This document shows positions 40,449-48,169 of a stretch of 64,000 nucleotides of DNA, piece by piece. This stretch comes from JABFRG01 sp046351415 (GTDB lineage: Bacteria; Myxococcota_A; Polyangia; Polyangiales; Polyangiaceae). The stretch is taken from positions 1-64,000 of the forward strand of contig JAXLYO010000011.1 of NCBI GenBank assembly GCA_046351415.1, written 5' to 3'. Position 1 is the first letter of the stretch, and each line of letters opens with the position of its first letter. A program made the translations under genes and the position numbers. The notes under the pieces are model-generated. The model did no database searches. It was not told the DNA's origin and saw only the letters and a list, made by a program, of their open reading frames with translations.

Positions 40449-41054
40449 TCACGGATTGGATGCGGGTGAAGACGTCGCAGCGGCGCATGGAAAGTAGGAA
40501 CACGCTCGTGCGTCGGGCGGACGAACGCGCTCGACCACGAATGGGGCCCCGGGTTGAGCCCCAAGGCGTATCTCCATTTCCCACGGCTGCTGCGGACGGC
40601 GTTCGAGCTCTCGGTCGAGCGCGGCGCACACTTCTGGCGAGCGGCAGGTGAACGTCTGTCCGTCGAGGAAGGATCGATGATCGACCGCAATGCAGCCGTT
40701 GTTCACCGGAAGAATGAGCGACTCGCCAGCGCGGCTCTGACTCGACAGAACTCGCCCGACACGAACGGAGGTGCCGCCCAAGGCGAGGACACTCCGGTGT
40801 TTGGTGACGAGGAGTTCGACGCGGTGCTCCATGCCCCAAGGGAGCTTCTGAAGGATCTTCGTGGGCTCGTAACGAAGCGCGACCTGCGTTCCGTCGTCGT
40901 AGCGCGCGAAGGGGGCCATGTGCCATGCGCCGTTGTCGTCGCACAAGCGGACGCTACCCACGGTCGCCTCGATGCGCCGACTTTCCGAGCAGCCACCAAG
41001 AAGCGGAATGAGCAGAAGAGTAACGGGGCTGAAGAGCTTGCTACGAACGCGCAT
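40449..41054 (-). CDS. Lipoprotein of unknown function
   Basis: A 201-residue protein from the ATG at 41054; the signal peptide ends LLGGC. The mature part begins SESRRIEATVGSVRLCDDNG and contains RYDDGTQVALRYEP, EHRVELLVTKHRSVLALGGT, NNGCIAVDHRSFLDGQ, and TCRSPEVCAALDRELERRPQ. Predicted mostly beta with two cysteine pairs. No family is recognised. It lies between the eight-cysteine gene and the zinc-ribbon membrane gene on the same strand. Confidence 0.68.
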   Translation of the reverse strand: MRVRSKLFSPVTLLLIPLLGGCSESRRIEATVGSVRLCDDNGAWHMAPFARYDDGTQVALRYEPTKILQKLPWGMEHRVELLVTKHRSVLALGGTSVRVGRVLSSQSRAGESLILPVNNGCIAVDHRSFLDGQTFTCRSPEVCAALDRELERRPQQPWEMEIRLGAQPGAPFVVERVRPPDARACSYFPCAAATSSPASNP

Positions 41055-41141
41055 GAGTACTCTCCGGGAAGGTCGCAAGTAGGAGGGCCGGCGCGCTCCA
41101 CGATGCACGCGCCGTTCCCGGAAGATACCGCAGGGTACGCA

Positions 41142-41415
41142 CTATTGAAGTCCGACTTCGTAGCAGAGCCCGTGACACAATCTTCCGCTGCCCTTCTGGC
41201 AATTGCATGTGCCCTTGCACTTGTCGCAGAGGTTCTTGCAGAACGTTTTGCACGAACCATCCACCTTCCATTGGATCTGCCTCTGCCTCACCTACCGCCG
41301 TCATGATCGCCTGACCGCTGGTCTCGGTCTCCTCTTCCGGACCCGTTTCAGTGGCGCAGCCAACCACTGCGGAGACGGAGGCCAGAGCGAGAAGAATTGC
41401 GATGTGCTTGAACAT
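41142..41415 (-). pseudogene. Eight-cysteine lipopeptide gene A, with a one-base frameshift
   Basis: The ATG at 41415 opens a lipoprotein signal (MFKHIAILLALASVSAVVGC) and acidic pro-region very similar to the intact gene at 46014. Near 41270 one base too many puts the cysteine-rich end out of frame. In the shifted frame it reads GSCKTFCKNLCDKCKGTC then NCQKGSGRLCHGLCYEVGLQ and stops at 41142, with cysteine spacing identical to the 46014 product. Total length 274 is not a multiple of three. It is a recent frameshift, a sequencing error, or (less likely) a recoded gene. It has its own sigma-54-like promoter and palindrome. Confidence 0.75.
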
Positions 41416-41469
41416 GGGGGAAGGCCTTTCTGGGCGCGCCGTTGACGGCGCGCCTTCGAGGATGGACCG

Positions 41470-41485
41470 TGCAGCACGCATGCCG
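41470..41485 (-). promoter_or_regulatory. Sigma-54 (-24/-12) promoter of eight-cysteine gene A
   Basis: On the minus strand CGGCATGCGTGCTGCA has GGCA at -24 and CTGCA at -12 with correct spacing, 55 bases before the ATG at 41415. It is very similar to CGGCATGCTCCCTGCA before the related gene at 46014. Confidence 0.65.
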
Positions 41486-41544
41486 ATACGCTGCGGTATT
41501 GCAAAATTTTGAAACTGCAAACGAAAGTGCTCGCCAGGCGATGG

Positions 41545-41559
41545 TGCCACACATGGGCA
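41545..41559. promoter_or_regulatory. Palindromic activator-type site TGCCACACATGGGCA
   Basis: Lies 60 bp upstream of the outer edge of the -24 element at 41485. The wider arms GGTGCC/GGCACC form a perfect inverted repeat. An AT-rich tract separates it from the promoter. Confidence 0.6.
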
Positions 41560-41662
41560 CCATGCGCGCGGGCGTCTGCCACCCGCGCGCATACCTCATC
41601 GAGTCGCGGCGAGGCTCTCGTCCTGCCAAACGCGCACATGCCGCCGTCGACGAGCTTGGCAA

Positions 41663-42172
41663 TTATGGCCCGAGGGCTTGTTTCATTTCGTCTAGGCAGT
41701 CGTGGGGCGGAGCGCCTGCCTCCCCTATGACGCCCAGGGGTGGGAAGCTGTGCGTGTCCAGAAGGGTCAGGCGAGGCAACCGTTCCCTTTCGTGCCAGCT
41801 CGTGTCGTAGACCCAGAGCTCGCTTGCCCCCTTCACGACGGGCACCGAGAGTTCGAAGCAACGCACTCCTTGGAGTTTCGCTGCGCTGTCGAATCGAGCA
41901 AGCGCGGTGCTCGAACCTCTCCGAAGCGAAACGGTGGACCCCTCCAGGTCGAATAGTGCGCGTATGTCATCGTTCGGGTGTAGCGGCGTCTTGCGTAGTA
42001 TGCGGCCTTCACGCAGATCGACCACGGACCGTCCGGGTCCCGCAGGAGCCACGTTCGTGATCGTTTCGTGTGTTCGGGCGAAAAGGAAAGCGTAGATCGC
42101 CCTCGCCGACGTCAAGAGCATGGCCGCGACCATCAGCGTCAGGGGCCACTTGGGCCGGCGACGATGCCTCAC
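41663..42172 (-). CDS. Membrane-anchored protein of unknown function
   Basis: A 169-residue protein from the GTG at 42172, supported by GGAG eight bases upstream; an ATG at 42130 is an alternative. A basic N-terminus is followed by one membrane segment (PLTLMVAAMLLTSARAIYAF). The extracytoplasmic part has strands such as SVVDLREGRILRKTPLHPND and VRCFELSVPVVKGASELWVY. No family is recognised. It begins 16 bp after the GLUG-like lipoprotein gene and so belongs to the operon starting at 44173. Confidence 0.58.
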   Translation of the reverse strand: MRHRRRPKWPLTLMVAAMLLTSARAIYAFLFARTHETITNVAPAGPGRSVVDLREGRILRKTPLHPNDDIRALFDLEGSTVSLRRGSSTALARFDSAAKLQGVRCFELSVPVVKGASELWVYDTSWHERERLPRLTLLDTHSFPPLGVIGEAGAPPHDCLDEMKQALGP

Positions 42173-42188
42173 CAGTCTGCTCCGCCCA

Positions 42189-43850
42189 CTACCATGTGGT
42201 TCCAGCGCTTGGAATCGTCGGTACGCCTTGTGCGTCGAGCACCCATGCGGTTGGAGCAAACGTAAACGTCGCGAGGGGACTGCCTTGCGGGTTCAAGAGC
42301 GCGGCGCGTGTTAGCCCTGTACCGAAGAAGGTTGAAGAGAGGGCTTGAACGGGTAGACCGAGTTCATACCAGGCGAGCGGACTTGCGGCCCCCGAGGTCG
42401 CGTGCGCCGTGGTGGCGGCTGTCACCGAACCCTTGAGGACGATTCCCTGTGGGGCAACGGTTGCCTGCGAGGAGCCAACGAGTCCCCCCGCAACACCTCC
42501 CGTGCTCTTCACATTCGCATGGACCATCGCGTTTCGCACCCAGGCGGCGCCTTTGCCCATCACTCCGCCCGCTGTTGCCGAACCGTATATCGAGGCCGAG
42601 GCGGAGAGGTCACCAAACTCTGCGACACTGACGCCCCTACGGAGCGGATTCGCGTCGAAACAGTCGGAGCTGGAGTTGGCGATGAACTGCCCCGCAATAC
42701 CTCCGGCGTCGGCTCCCACCACGGTCGCGTCGTCTACGCGGAGAAATCGAAACACATTGCGCCCGAACACACTTCCGGCGATGCCGCCCGCGCTCCCATC
42801 TGCGCTAACCTGACCGCCCGTCGTTCGAAGGTAGGACGATGGGCAATGGAGGAATCCACTGATCCCTCCAGCCTGAAGGGTGCCTCGCACGATGTTGTCT
42901 TGCGAGAGAACATGGTCAGCGGCGTCGAGCTGCGCTCCCGCGCCGCCTGCGTACGTGCCGGAGATCGCACTGCCGACGACCTTCGAGTCGGTAAGGACCA
43001 CGCCATCGCTGGCGAGCGCGATGAGCCCCCCGGCAGCACCGCTCGATACATGCAAGAGCGACACGCCGGTGCGGGAGATCACGCCCTTTTGCATTCTCGC
43101 GACTACGCCTGCCGCCAATCCCTGGCCTTGACTCGCCCCGGTGTTCCGCGCGGTGACGTTGGTGTTGTCGACCCTCACGTCGGTGAAGTTAGAGACGAAA
43201 CCCCATCCGACGACTCCGCCAACCCATGAACTGTCATCCAATTTTCCGGCGAGCGTGCTTTCTTCCACGTGAACGTTCTCGACCGTGCTTGACGCCGACA
43301 CGCCTGCCAGCGTGCCCAAGTAGTAGACAGATGGCTCCTCTTTCCACACAATGTTCGCTCGACGGAAGGTCATGTTCTGGGCGCGACCTTGCAAGAGACC
43401 GATGAACCCGACCGCACCCTCGCCGGGCAAGGCCCAGTTGAATTTGGGGGCAAGCCCAGCAATGCTGTGGCCACGCCCATCATAGCCGCCTACCAACGCG
43501 GCCCGGGTTCGATAGGGGAGCGCGCTCATGTCGATGTCCGCGCACTGCACGTAGTAGGTTTCCTTGGATGCAGTGATGAAGTCGACGGCGCCGAAGCTCG
43601 TGAGCTGGCTCCCGTTCCACAATTCATAGGGAGAAACTCTTGTGCCGCTGCCGACTTCGTCATGCCGAGTCGGTGCTTTTGGCGGCGTGCTTGCACAGGC
43701 TTCCCCGTCTGGCCCTGGTGGTGGTGGCGGGGCTGGCGAAAGTGCTCCGTTGGCCGCTTCTGGCGACTCGGATGGTGCAGGAAGGGCGCACGCCTGCATG
43801 CAGAACAGGCACGCAACGGAACTCATGGTCAGACAACGGGTAGATCGCAT
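42189..43850 (-). CDS. GLUG/beta-helix-like surface lipoprotein
   Basis: A 553-residue protein from the ATG at 43850 (the open frame extends to 44015, but GAAAGGACG precedes 43850). The signal peptide ends CMQAC. A Pro-rich linker follows, then RVSPYELWNGSQLTSFGAVD typical of proteins that begin a right-handed beta-helix. After that come many repeats of the form G-GG-[IVL]-[AV]-G-x... with alternating S/T/V (for example SWVGGVVGWGFVSNFTDVRV, AGGIAGQFIANSSS, GGVAGGLVGSSQ), the GLUG-like pattern. Likely a large adhesin-type outer-surface protein. It lies 32 bp downstream of the eight-cysteine gene B. Confidence 0.75.
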   Translation of the reverse strand: MRSTRCLTMSSVACLFCMQACALPAPSESPEAANGALSPAPPPPPGPDGEACASTPPKAPTRHDEVGSGTRVSPYELWNGSQLTSFGAVDFITASKETYYVQCADIDMSALPYRTRAALVGGYDGRGHSIAGLAPKFNWALPGEGAVGFIGLLQGRAQNMTFRRANIVWKEEPSVYYLGTLAGVSASSTVENVHVEESTLAGKLDDSSWVGGVVGWGFVSNFTDVRVDNTNVTARNTGASQGQGLAAGVVARMQKGVISRTGVSLLHVSSGAAGGLIALASDGVVLTDSKVVGSAISGTYAGGAGAQLDAADHVLSQDNIVRGTLQAGGISGFLHCPSSYLRTTGGQVSADGSAGGIAGSVFGRNVFRFLRVDDATVVGADAGGIAGQFIANSSSDCFDANPLRRGVSVAEFGDLSASASIYGSATAGGVMGKGAAWVRNAMVHANVKSTGGVAGGLVGSSQATVAPQGIVLKGSVTAATTAHATSGAASPLAWYELGLPVQALSSTFFGTGLTRAALLNPQGSPLATFTFAPTAWVLDAQGVPTIPSAGTTW

Positions 43851-43882
43851 CGATGTTCGTCCTTTCAGGTGGAGAAATCTGC

Positions 43883-44173
43883 TCAGAAGGGGCCGTTGTC
43901 CGAGCGAACGTAGCAGGCCATCTCGCACCGCTCGGAGTACTTGAGCCAACCGCACTGACACTGCCCACCGCTCTGGGAACACCCATCGCAAAAGGACTTG
44001 CACTGACGCGCGCAAGAACCGGCAGGGGTCTCCTCCGGGATGTCACCGCTGCCTGTTGCGAGTGCTTCGGACACCTCGGTCGATGGCGGTTCTGGAGCCG
44101 CCTCGGCGGCGCACCCGCTTGAGAGAACGAGGAAGCCGACAGTGATGGATGCGCACGCAATAACTCGAATCAT
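43883..44173 (-). CDS. Eight-cysteine lipopeptide B
   Basis: A 96-residue precursor: the signal peptide ends LSSGC (Cys 21), followed by an acidic/Pro/Ser region of about 33 residues and a compact cysteine domain CARQCKSFCDGC ... CQCGWLKYSERCEMAC. The spacing is C-x3-C-x3-C-x2-C-x6-C-x-C-x8-C-x3-C, the same as in copies A and C except for three extra residues in the fourth gap. The fixed even number of cysteines suggests four disulphides. First gene of an operon with the GLUG-like lipoprotein and the membrane protein. It has a sigma-54-like promoter 47 bases upstream, in the spacer it shares with the FHA regulator gene. Confidence 0.75.
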   Translation of the reverse strand: MIRVIACASITVGFLVLSSGCAAEAAPEPPSTEVSEALATGSGDIPEETPAGSCARQCKSFCDGCSQSGGQCQCGWLKYSERCEMACYVRSDNGPF

Positions 44174-44219
44174 GGCTAAACTCCTGAAGGTGAGTGGAAG
44201 GGGCGTTCCTTGGGGGCAC

Positions 44220-44235
44220 TGCACGGCTCGTGCCC
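44220..44235 (-). promoter_or_regulatory. Sigma-54 (-24/-12) promoter of eight-cysteine gene B
   Basis: On the minus strand GGGCACGAGCCGTGCA matches GGCACG at -24 and TGCA at -12 with the invariant spacing. The ATG is 47 bases downstream. Confidence 0.6.
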
Positions 44236-44294
44236 GCGGAGGGACGCGCGGAATTCCTGACAACTCGCGATTCTTCTTCGCATCCTCCTGTCGT

Positions 44295-44309
44295 CGCCAC
44301 AGGCGGGCA
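44295..44309. promoter_or_regulatory. Degenerate activator-type site upstream of eight-cysteine gene B
   Basis: CGCCACAGGCGGGCA lies 60 bp from the -24 element, the same distance as the better palindromes at the other three promoters, but only the left arm (GCCACAG) is well conserved. A second imperfect site (TGACACAGGTGGCG) occurs near 44328. Both are also upstream of the FHA regulator gene at 44424. Confidence 0.4.
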
Positions 44310-44423
44310 GGTGACTCGGGCGCCCGTTGACACAGGTGGCGGGGCGTGGCGGGCACGTGTGAGGCAGAGCTCCTCGCGGATCCGTGGCACCGTGGGGCTC
44401 GGTGAGGTAACTTCACTTCGCCG

Positions 44424-45836
44424 ATGTTCAAGCTCAGGAACCAGGATCAAACCGCGGCACGAACCGACGGAGACACTGCATCCCGACCGGTGGAGGCACC
44501 GTTCCTCTTTGCTGCGCTTCAGGCGGAAGACCGAGGCACCTTCGACGCGTCCAGGCATGCCCTCGCCCGCGTCAAGCGCGTGGAGCTTGGTCGCGGCCCT
44601 TCGCAGGTGGCGAGCCGCACGGCTGAGGTCGGTGGCGAGGTGCTTTGCTTGTCGTTTGTCGATCCGTGGATGTCTGGCGAGCACGCGGAGATTGAACGAG
44701 AGGGCAGCCAGTTTATCCTCCGCGATTGCGCGTCGCGGAACCACACCTTCGTGAACGGGGTTCGGGTAGATGAAGTCGCCTTGCGTGATGGCGACATCGT
44801 CGAAGCGGGAAACACATTCTTTCTGTTTCGGGATCGAGTGACCGTAGCGCCGCAGTTCCGGGCGGATTCGCGGATTTCGGAGCAGGGTTCCGCGGCCCCG
44901 TTGATCTCACTTTCGCCCACCTTGGAGCGGACTTTTCAACGACTCGCCCAGATCGCGCATTCCGACGTGACAGTCTTTGTCGGGGGCGAGACGGGCGTAG
45001 GGAAGGAAGTCGTGGCCCGGGCGACGCACGACCTTTCGAAACGCCCCGGCGCATTCGTCGCCGTGAATTGTTCCGCCATCGCGCCTACCCTCGTGGAGTC
45101 CGAACTCTTTGGCCATCGGCGCGGTGCGTTCTCTGGCGCTGCGGAAAATCGACCAGGGCATGTGCTGACGGCCGACAAGGGAACTTTGTTTCTCGATGAA
45201 ATCGGGGACATGCCGCTACCGGCGCAGGCCGCGCTTTTGCGCGTGTTGCAGGAGCGTGAAGTGCTCGCCGTGGGGGCGAGCACGCCGGTCAAGGTCGACC
45301 TCCGAGTCATCGCAGCCACGCATCGCAAGCTCGACGAACTCGTTGCTTCAGGCGCCTTTCGCGCGGACCTTCGCGCGCGACTCATGGGCATTGTGGTGGA
45401 GCTTCCCGCTCTGCGCGAGCGCATCGAGGACATTGGATACCTTGCCGCATCACTCGTCACTCGCCACTTTCGAGAAGCGCGGCCCCTGCGCCTCGAAAGC
45501 GCACGGGCGCTCGTTTCCTGTGCATTCGTCGGGAACGTTCGCGAGCTCGACCGACGCATTGCGGCGGCCGCAGCGTTCGGTGAGCAGGGAAGCATCACGA
45601 AGGCTCAGTTGCTCTTTGCGGATGAAGATGGCATGAGGCCGTTCGGTCGACATCCTGAGCCAAAGCGAACGGCCGTCGATCCAGCAGACCTCTCCGCAGA
45701 AGACGCCGCCCAGCGCACGTGGCTCATCCAGCTCCTGGAGGAGCATGATTGGAACGTGAGCGCCGTGGCTCGTGCGAGCGGCAAGGGTAGGACTCAGATT
45801 CAGCGCTGGATGCTGCGCTACGCCCTGCGGCGGTAG
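44424..45836 (+). CDS. Sigma-54-dependent activator with N-terminal FHA domain
   Basis: A 470-residue enhancer-binding protein. The FHA domain (about 50-140) shows LGRGPSQ, SGEHAEIERE and DCASRNHTFVNGVRV. The AAA+ domain has Walker A GETGVGKE (188-195), ESELFGHRRG, the sigma-54-contact loop GAFSGA (234-239; usually GAFTGA), Walker B GTLFLDEIGDMPL and arginine-finger LRADLRARL. The C-terminus is a Fis-type HTH (HDWNVSAVARASGKGRTQIQ). FHA domains read phosphothreonine, so a Ser/Thr kinase signal is expected; one is encoded at 38299. Divergent from eight-cysteine gene B. It is the obvious candidate regulator of the nearby -24/-12 promoters. Confidence 0.92.
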   Translation: MFKLRNQDQTAARTDGDTASRPVEAPFLFAALQAEDRGTFDASRHALARVKRVELGRGPSQVASRTAEVGGEVLCLSFVDPWMSGEHAEIEREGSQFILRDCASRNHTFVNGVRVDEVALRDGDIVEAGNTFFLFRDRVTVAPQFRADSRISEQGSAAPLISLSPTLERTFQRLAQIAHSDVTVFVGGETGVGKEVVARATHDLSKRPGAFVAVNCSAIAPTLVESELFGHRRGAFSGAAENRPGHVLTADKGTLFLDEIGDMPLPAQAALLRVLQEREVLAVGASTPVKVDLRVIAATHRKLDELVASGAFRADLRARLMGIVVELPALRERIEDIGYLAASLVTRHFREARPLRLESARALVSCAFVGNVRELDRRIAAAAAFGEQGSITKAQLLFADEDGMRPFGRHPEPKRTAVDPADLSAEDAAQRTWLIQLLEEHDWNVSAVARASGKGRTQIQRWMLRYALRR

Positions 45837-45870
45837 CTCGCCACACGAACCGGGAGCGCTCACGTCACGT

Positions 45871-45886
45871 TGCCACAGCTGTGGCA
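45871..45886. promoter_or_regulatory. Perfect 16-bp palindrome TGCCACAGCTGTGGCA
   Basis: Best copy of the activator-type site. It lies 35 bp after the FHA regulator stop and 59 bp before the -24 element at 45945. Confidence 0.7.
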
Positions 45887-45944
45887 GTCCGCCCGCAAGC
45901 GGCATCTCAGCAACGATTGTAGCGAGTTAGAGCCTGCCTCCGTC

Positions 45945-45960
45945 CGGCATGCTCCCTGCA
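45945..45960 (+). promoter_or_regulatory. Sigma-54 (-24/-12) promoter of eight-cysteine gene C
   Basis: CGGCATGCTCCCTGCA has GGCATG at -24 and CTGCA at -12 with correct spacing, 54 bases before the ATG at 46014. Confidence 0.65.
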
Positions 45961-46013
45961 CAAGCTTCCTACACGAACGCGTGACATTCCACGCATCGGA
46001 AAGGAACTTCGCC

Positions 46014-46295
46014 ATGCTCAAGCACATCGTCCTCCTCGCCTCGCTCGCCTCCCTCGCTACCCTGTTCGGTTGCGCCACGGAGACTGCGCCTGAGGAGGAG
46101 ACCGCCAAAACGGAGGGGCGTCTTCTCGCGCATGAAGTTGGTCATGGCGACCCGCAGGAGTCGGACGGGAACCGCTGCGCCCGGTACTGCAAGAACTTCT
46201 GCAACGCGTGCCAGGGCGAATGCAGGTGTGGAAAGAACAGCCAGGGCGACTGCGAGGGTACGTGCACTGACATTATCTACTCTCCGTCGCCGTGA
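46014..46295 (+). CDS. Eight-cysteine lipopeptide C
   Basis: A 93-residue precursor from the ATG at 46014 (AAAGGAA upstream). The lipobox is ATLFGC (Cys 20). An acidic region (ETAPEEETAKTEG) with H-E-V-G-H-G follows, then the cysteine domain CARYCKNFCNAC ... CRCGKNSQGDCEGTC with spacing C-x3-C-x3-C-x2-C-x3-C-x-C-x8-C-x3-C. It is the intact sister of the frameshifted gene at 41415, sharing signal peptide, pro-region and promoter architecture. A membrane-tethered or released small disulphide-rich peptide is expected; activity unknown. A strong hairpin follows the stop. Confidence 0.75.
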   Translation: MLKHIVLLASLASLATLFGCATETAPEEETAKTEGRLLAHEVGHGDPQESDGNRCARYCKNFCNACQGECRCGKNSQGDCEGTCTDIIYSPSP

Positions 46296-46364
46296 CGCAT
46301 TGCCGCGACCGCGACCGGATATCCAAACCCCTCGCGGGGAAGCGTTGAGTTTACCGTCCCCACA

Positions 46365-46409
46365 GACGGCCCGCTGGAGTGAGCGGACTCGCGGGCCGTC
46401 GCTCGTTTT
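46365..46409 (+). terminator. Hairpin terminator candidate after eight-cysteine gene C
   Basis: A 10-bp perfect stem (ACGGCCCGC at 46366-46374 and complement at 46391-46399, plus one more pair) with a 16-base loop is followed by CGCTCGTTTT. A run of eleven C lies at 46413-46423. Confidence 0.6.
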
Positions 46410-46445
46410 ACGCCCCCCCCCCCTCTCGCCTGAAGGACTCCCAAT

Positions 46446-47885
46446 ATGCGCCGAGTGTTCTTTTCTGCGTGCACCCTCGCTGTTTCGCTTGCTCTCTCGA
46501 CTACCGCTGTAGCAGCCGACCCAGCCGAGACTGCTCGTTGCAAGACCTTCTCCGAGACCCGCCACAAGTGGGCGGAGCTCTATCAGAAGGGGTGGATGAA
46601 GGATGCATGCAATCCCACACCCACAACCGCGTATTCGTGCGAGTTTCGGGGCCCCGCACTTGGGCTCGTGCAGGCCATCAAGAGCACGAGCCCGGATTCC
46701 CAAGTAGCCATCCAGAAGTTCGGCTCGGATAGCGGCAACTCGAAGTTCATGCTGAAAGCCGTCCAAGGATCCATTCCTGCGGAGTGGCTCGACGCCGCAG
46801 CACTCTTCCTCCAAGCGCAGAAGCAGTCGCCTGCCATGCCCAATACGTTGGTCTCCACCACGGACTGGTCGCTCGAGGGGGGCGCCAATCTCTACGCCGC
46901 CGACTGTAGTAGCTACGCGGACCTTTCGTTGCGGCACACGCCGTTTCACTTGGCGATGATCGATGTGCTGGGCTTCTCCGCGTCGAGCAAGCATGCGCCT
47001 TCGCTGCGAACGCTTCTCAAGCGCTCCGCGTCAGGTGAACTCGGCAACATCAAGACGTACGCTCACGAGCAGATCGCACGAGCCCTCTTTTTCATGAGGC
47101 AGCGGGATGCTGCGCCCGAGATTGCATCGGCGCTGAATGCGTACGGCGGAACGACCCAGGAAGACCATCGCGTCGCCACATCTCTCGCCGTCCTTGGGGC
47201 TTGGAAGGCGAAAGAAGCCGTATCGTGGTGCACGGCGCAGATCACGGAGTACGCTCCCTACAACGAGAAAGCCGCGCAGTGCGCCATGTATCTTGCACGC
47301 GTCGGTGACTCCTCCAAGGCGCCGTACATCTTGGCGAACCTCGATCGAATGAGCAACCCTGGTGTCCGGGCGTTGGGCCTCATGGGCTACGCGCCAGCAA
47401 AAAAGCGACTGCTCGTGCTCGCCGAGCAGGGAAACGTGGATGCGATGGTCGCGCTCCTGAACTTGGGAGACACGAGCATGGTCGCGAAGATCGGGCAGGC
47501 ACGATCGAACTCGGGCAGTGCGCTTCGTTTCGTCAAGGCAAGCCAAGGGAAGGCTGCGCTCTCCGCCCTGGGGGTACGGAGGAAGTCGCTTGATGCCGAC
47601 TCACAGGGGGCAGGCACAAATGCGCTCACGCGTGCGCAGCTTGGCGATGACGCTAGCGCACGAGAGGTTGCGAGAATGCTTCACGAAGGCGATAAAGACG
47701 TTCGAGACGCGCTGGTGAGGAGCATGTTCTTCGACCTCGGGAACGGCGATAGCTATGAAGGCGAGCCTTTCTACCATCCGGCGTTCCTACCTGCTCTCGA
47801 GAAAGCGCTCGCGGTGGAAGGCGACAATGAGCAGCGCATGAACCTCATGTTCGCGATCCTAACGCAACGGGCGTTGAAGAAATGA
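46446..47885 (+). CDS. Secreted HEAT-repeat-like protein
   Basis: A 479-residue protein with a signal peptide cleaved after TTAVAA. The mature part is almost entirely helical with repeated paired helices and alanine-rich consensus (for example TYAHEQIARALFFMRQRDAA, NEKAAQCAMYLARVGDSSKA, PGVRALGLMGYAPAKKRLLV), consistent with HEAT-type repeats. It has four or five cysteines near the N-terminus. Probably a periplasmic or secreted scaffold. It follows the hairpin after lipopeptide C, and the next lipoprotein gene overlaps its stop. Confidence 0.65.
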   Translation: MRRVFFSACTLAVSLALSTTAVAADPAETARCKTFSETRHKWAELYQKGWMKDACNPTPTTAYSCEFRGPALGLVQAIKSTSPDSQVAIQKFGSDSGNSKFMLKAVQGSIPAEWLDAAALFLQAQKQSPAMPNTLVSTTDWSLEGGANLYAADCSSYADLSLRHTPFHLAMIDVLGFSASSKHAPSLRTLLKRSASGELGNIKTYAHEQIARALFFMRQRDAAPEIASALNAYGGTTQEDHRVATSLAVLGAWKAKEAVSWCTAQITEYAPYNEKAAQCAMYLARVGDSSKAPYILANLDRMSNPGVRALGLMGYAPAKKRLLVLAEQGNVDAMVALLNLGDTSMVAKIGQARSNSGSALRFVKASQGKAALSALGVRRKSLDADSQGAGTNALTRAQLGDDASAREVARMLHEGDKDVRDALVRSMFFDLGNGDSYEGEPFYHPAFLPALEKALAVEGDNEQRMNLMFAILTQRALKK

Positions 47886-48163
47886 AAGGCACCTGGATCC
47901 TGCGGGCAGCGGTGGGGGGGCTTCTCATCGGCTGCGCACGCGACGAGCCTCCGCCACAAGGACTCGTTCACACACAGACGAGCTGCGGGCAGTCTCTCGC
48001 CCTTCCCGACTGTCCGGCAGAATTGCGTGAACCAACTTCCGATGTTCCCTTCGCGAAACCGTCCCCGCGGGCGCGAGGGCAAGTGCGCTCTCAACAACTC
48101 CCGACTGCTCTTCCCAACACTTCGTTGCTCGTGCGGCAGGCGGCACAGCCGAACCACTTGTGA
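47882..48163 (+). CDS. Small lipoprotein coupled to the HEAT-like gene
   Basis: A 93-residue product; the signal peptide ends LLIGC. Its ATG overlaps the stop of the preceding gene (ATGA), which supports expression. The segment TSCGQSLALPDCPAELREPT is followed by a basic, low-complexity C-terminus that may result from a frameshift, because another frame there is cysteine-rich. No family is recognised. It converges on the MopE-like gene with a 6-bp gap. Confidence 0.5.
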   Translation: MKGTWILRAAVGGLLIGCARDEPPPQGLVHTQTSCGQSLALPDCPAELREPTSDVPFAKPSPRARGQVRSQQLPTALPNTSLLVRQAAQPNHL

Positions 48164-48169
48164 TGCCGC

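Noticed and set aside
41262..41285. Programmed +1 frameshifting in lipopeptide A
   Set aside because: The intact sister gene at 46014 needs no shift and no strong slippery site or stimulator is visible; a mutation or sequencing error is simpler.
40554..41306. A 250-codon + frame
   Set aside because: Antisense to the lipoprotein gene at 40449-41054 and part of the eight-cysteine gene; composition unlike a real gene.
45882..45897. TGGCAGTCCGCCCGCA as the sigma-54 promoter of gene 46014
   Set aside because: It overlaps the perfect palindrome and is 117 bases from the ATG; the element at 45945-45960 fits the spacing seen at the other three loci.
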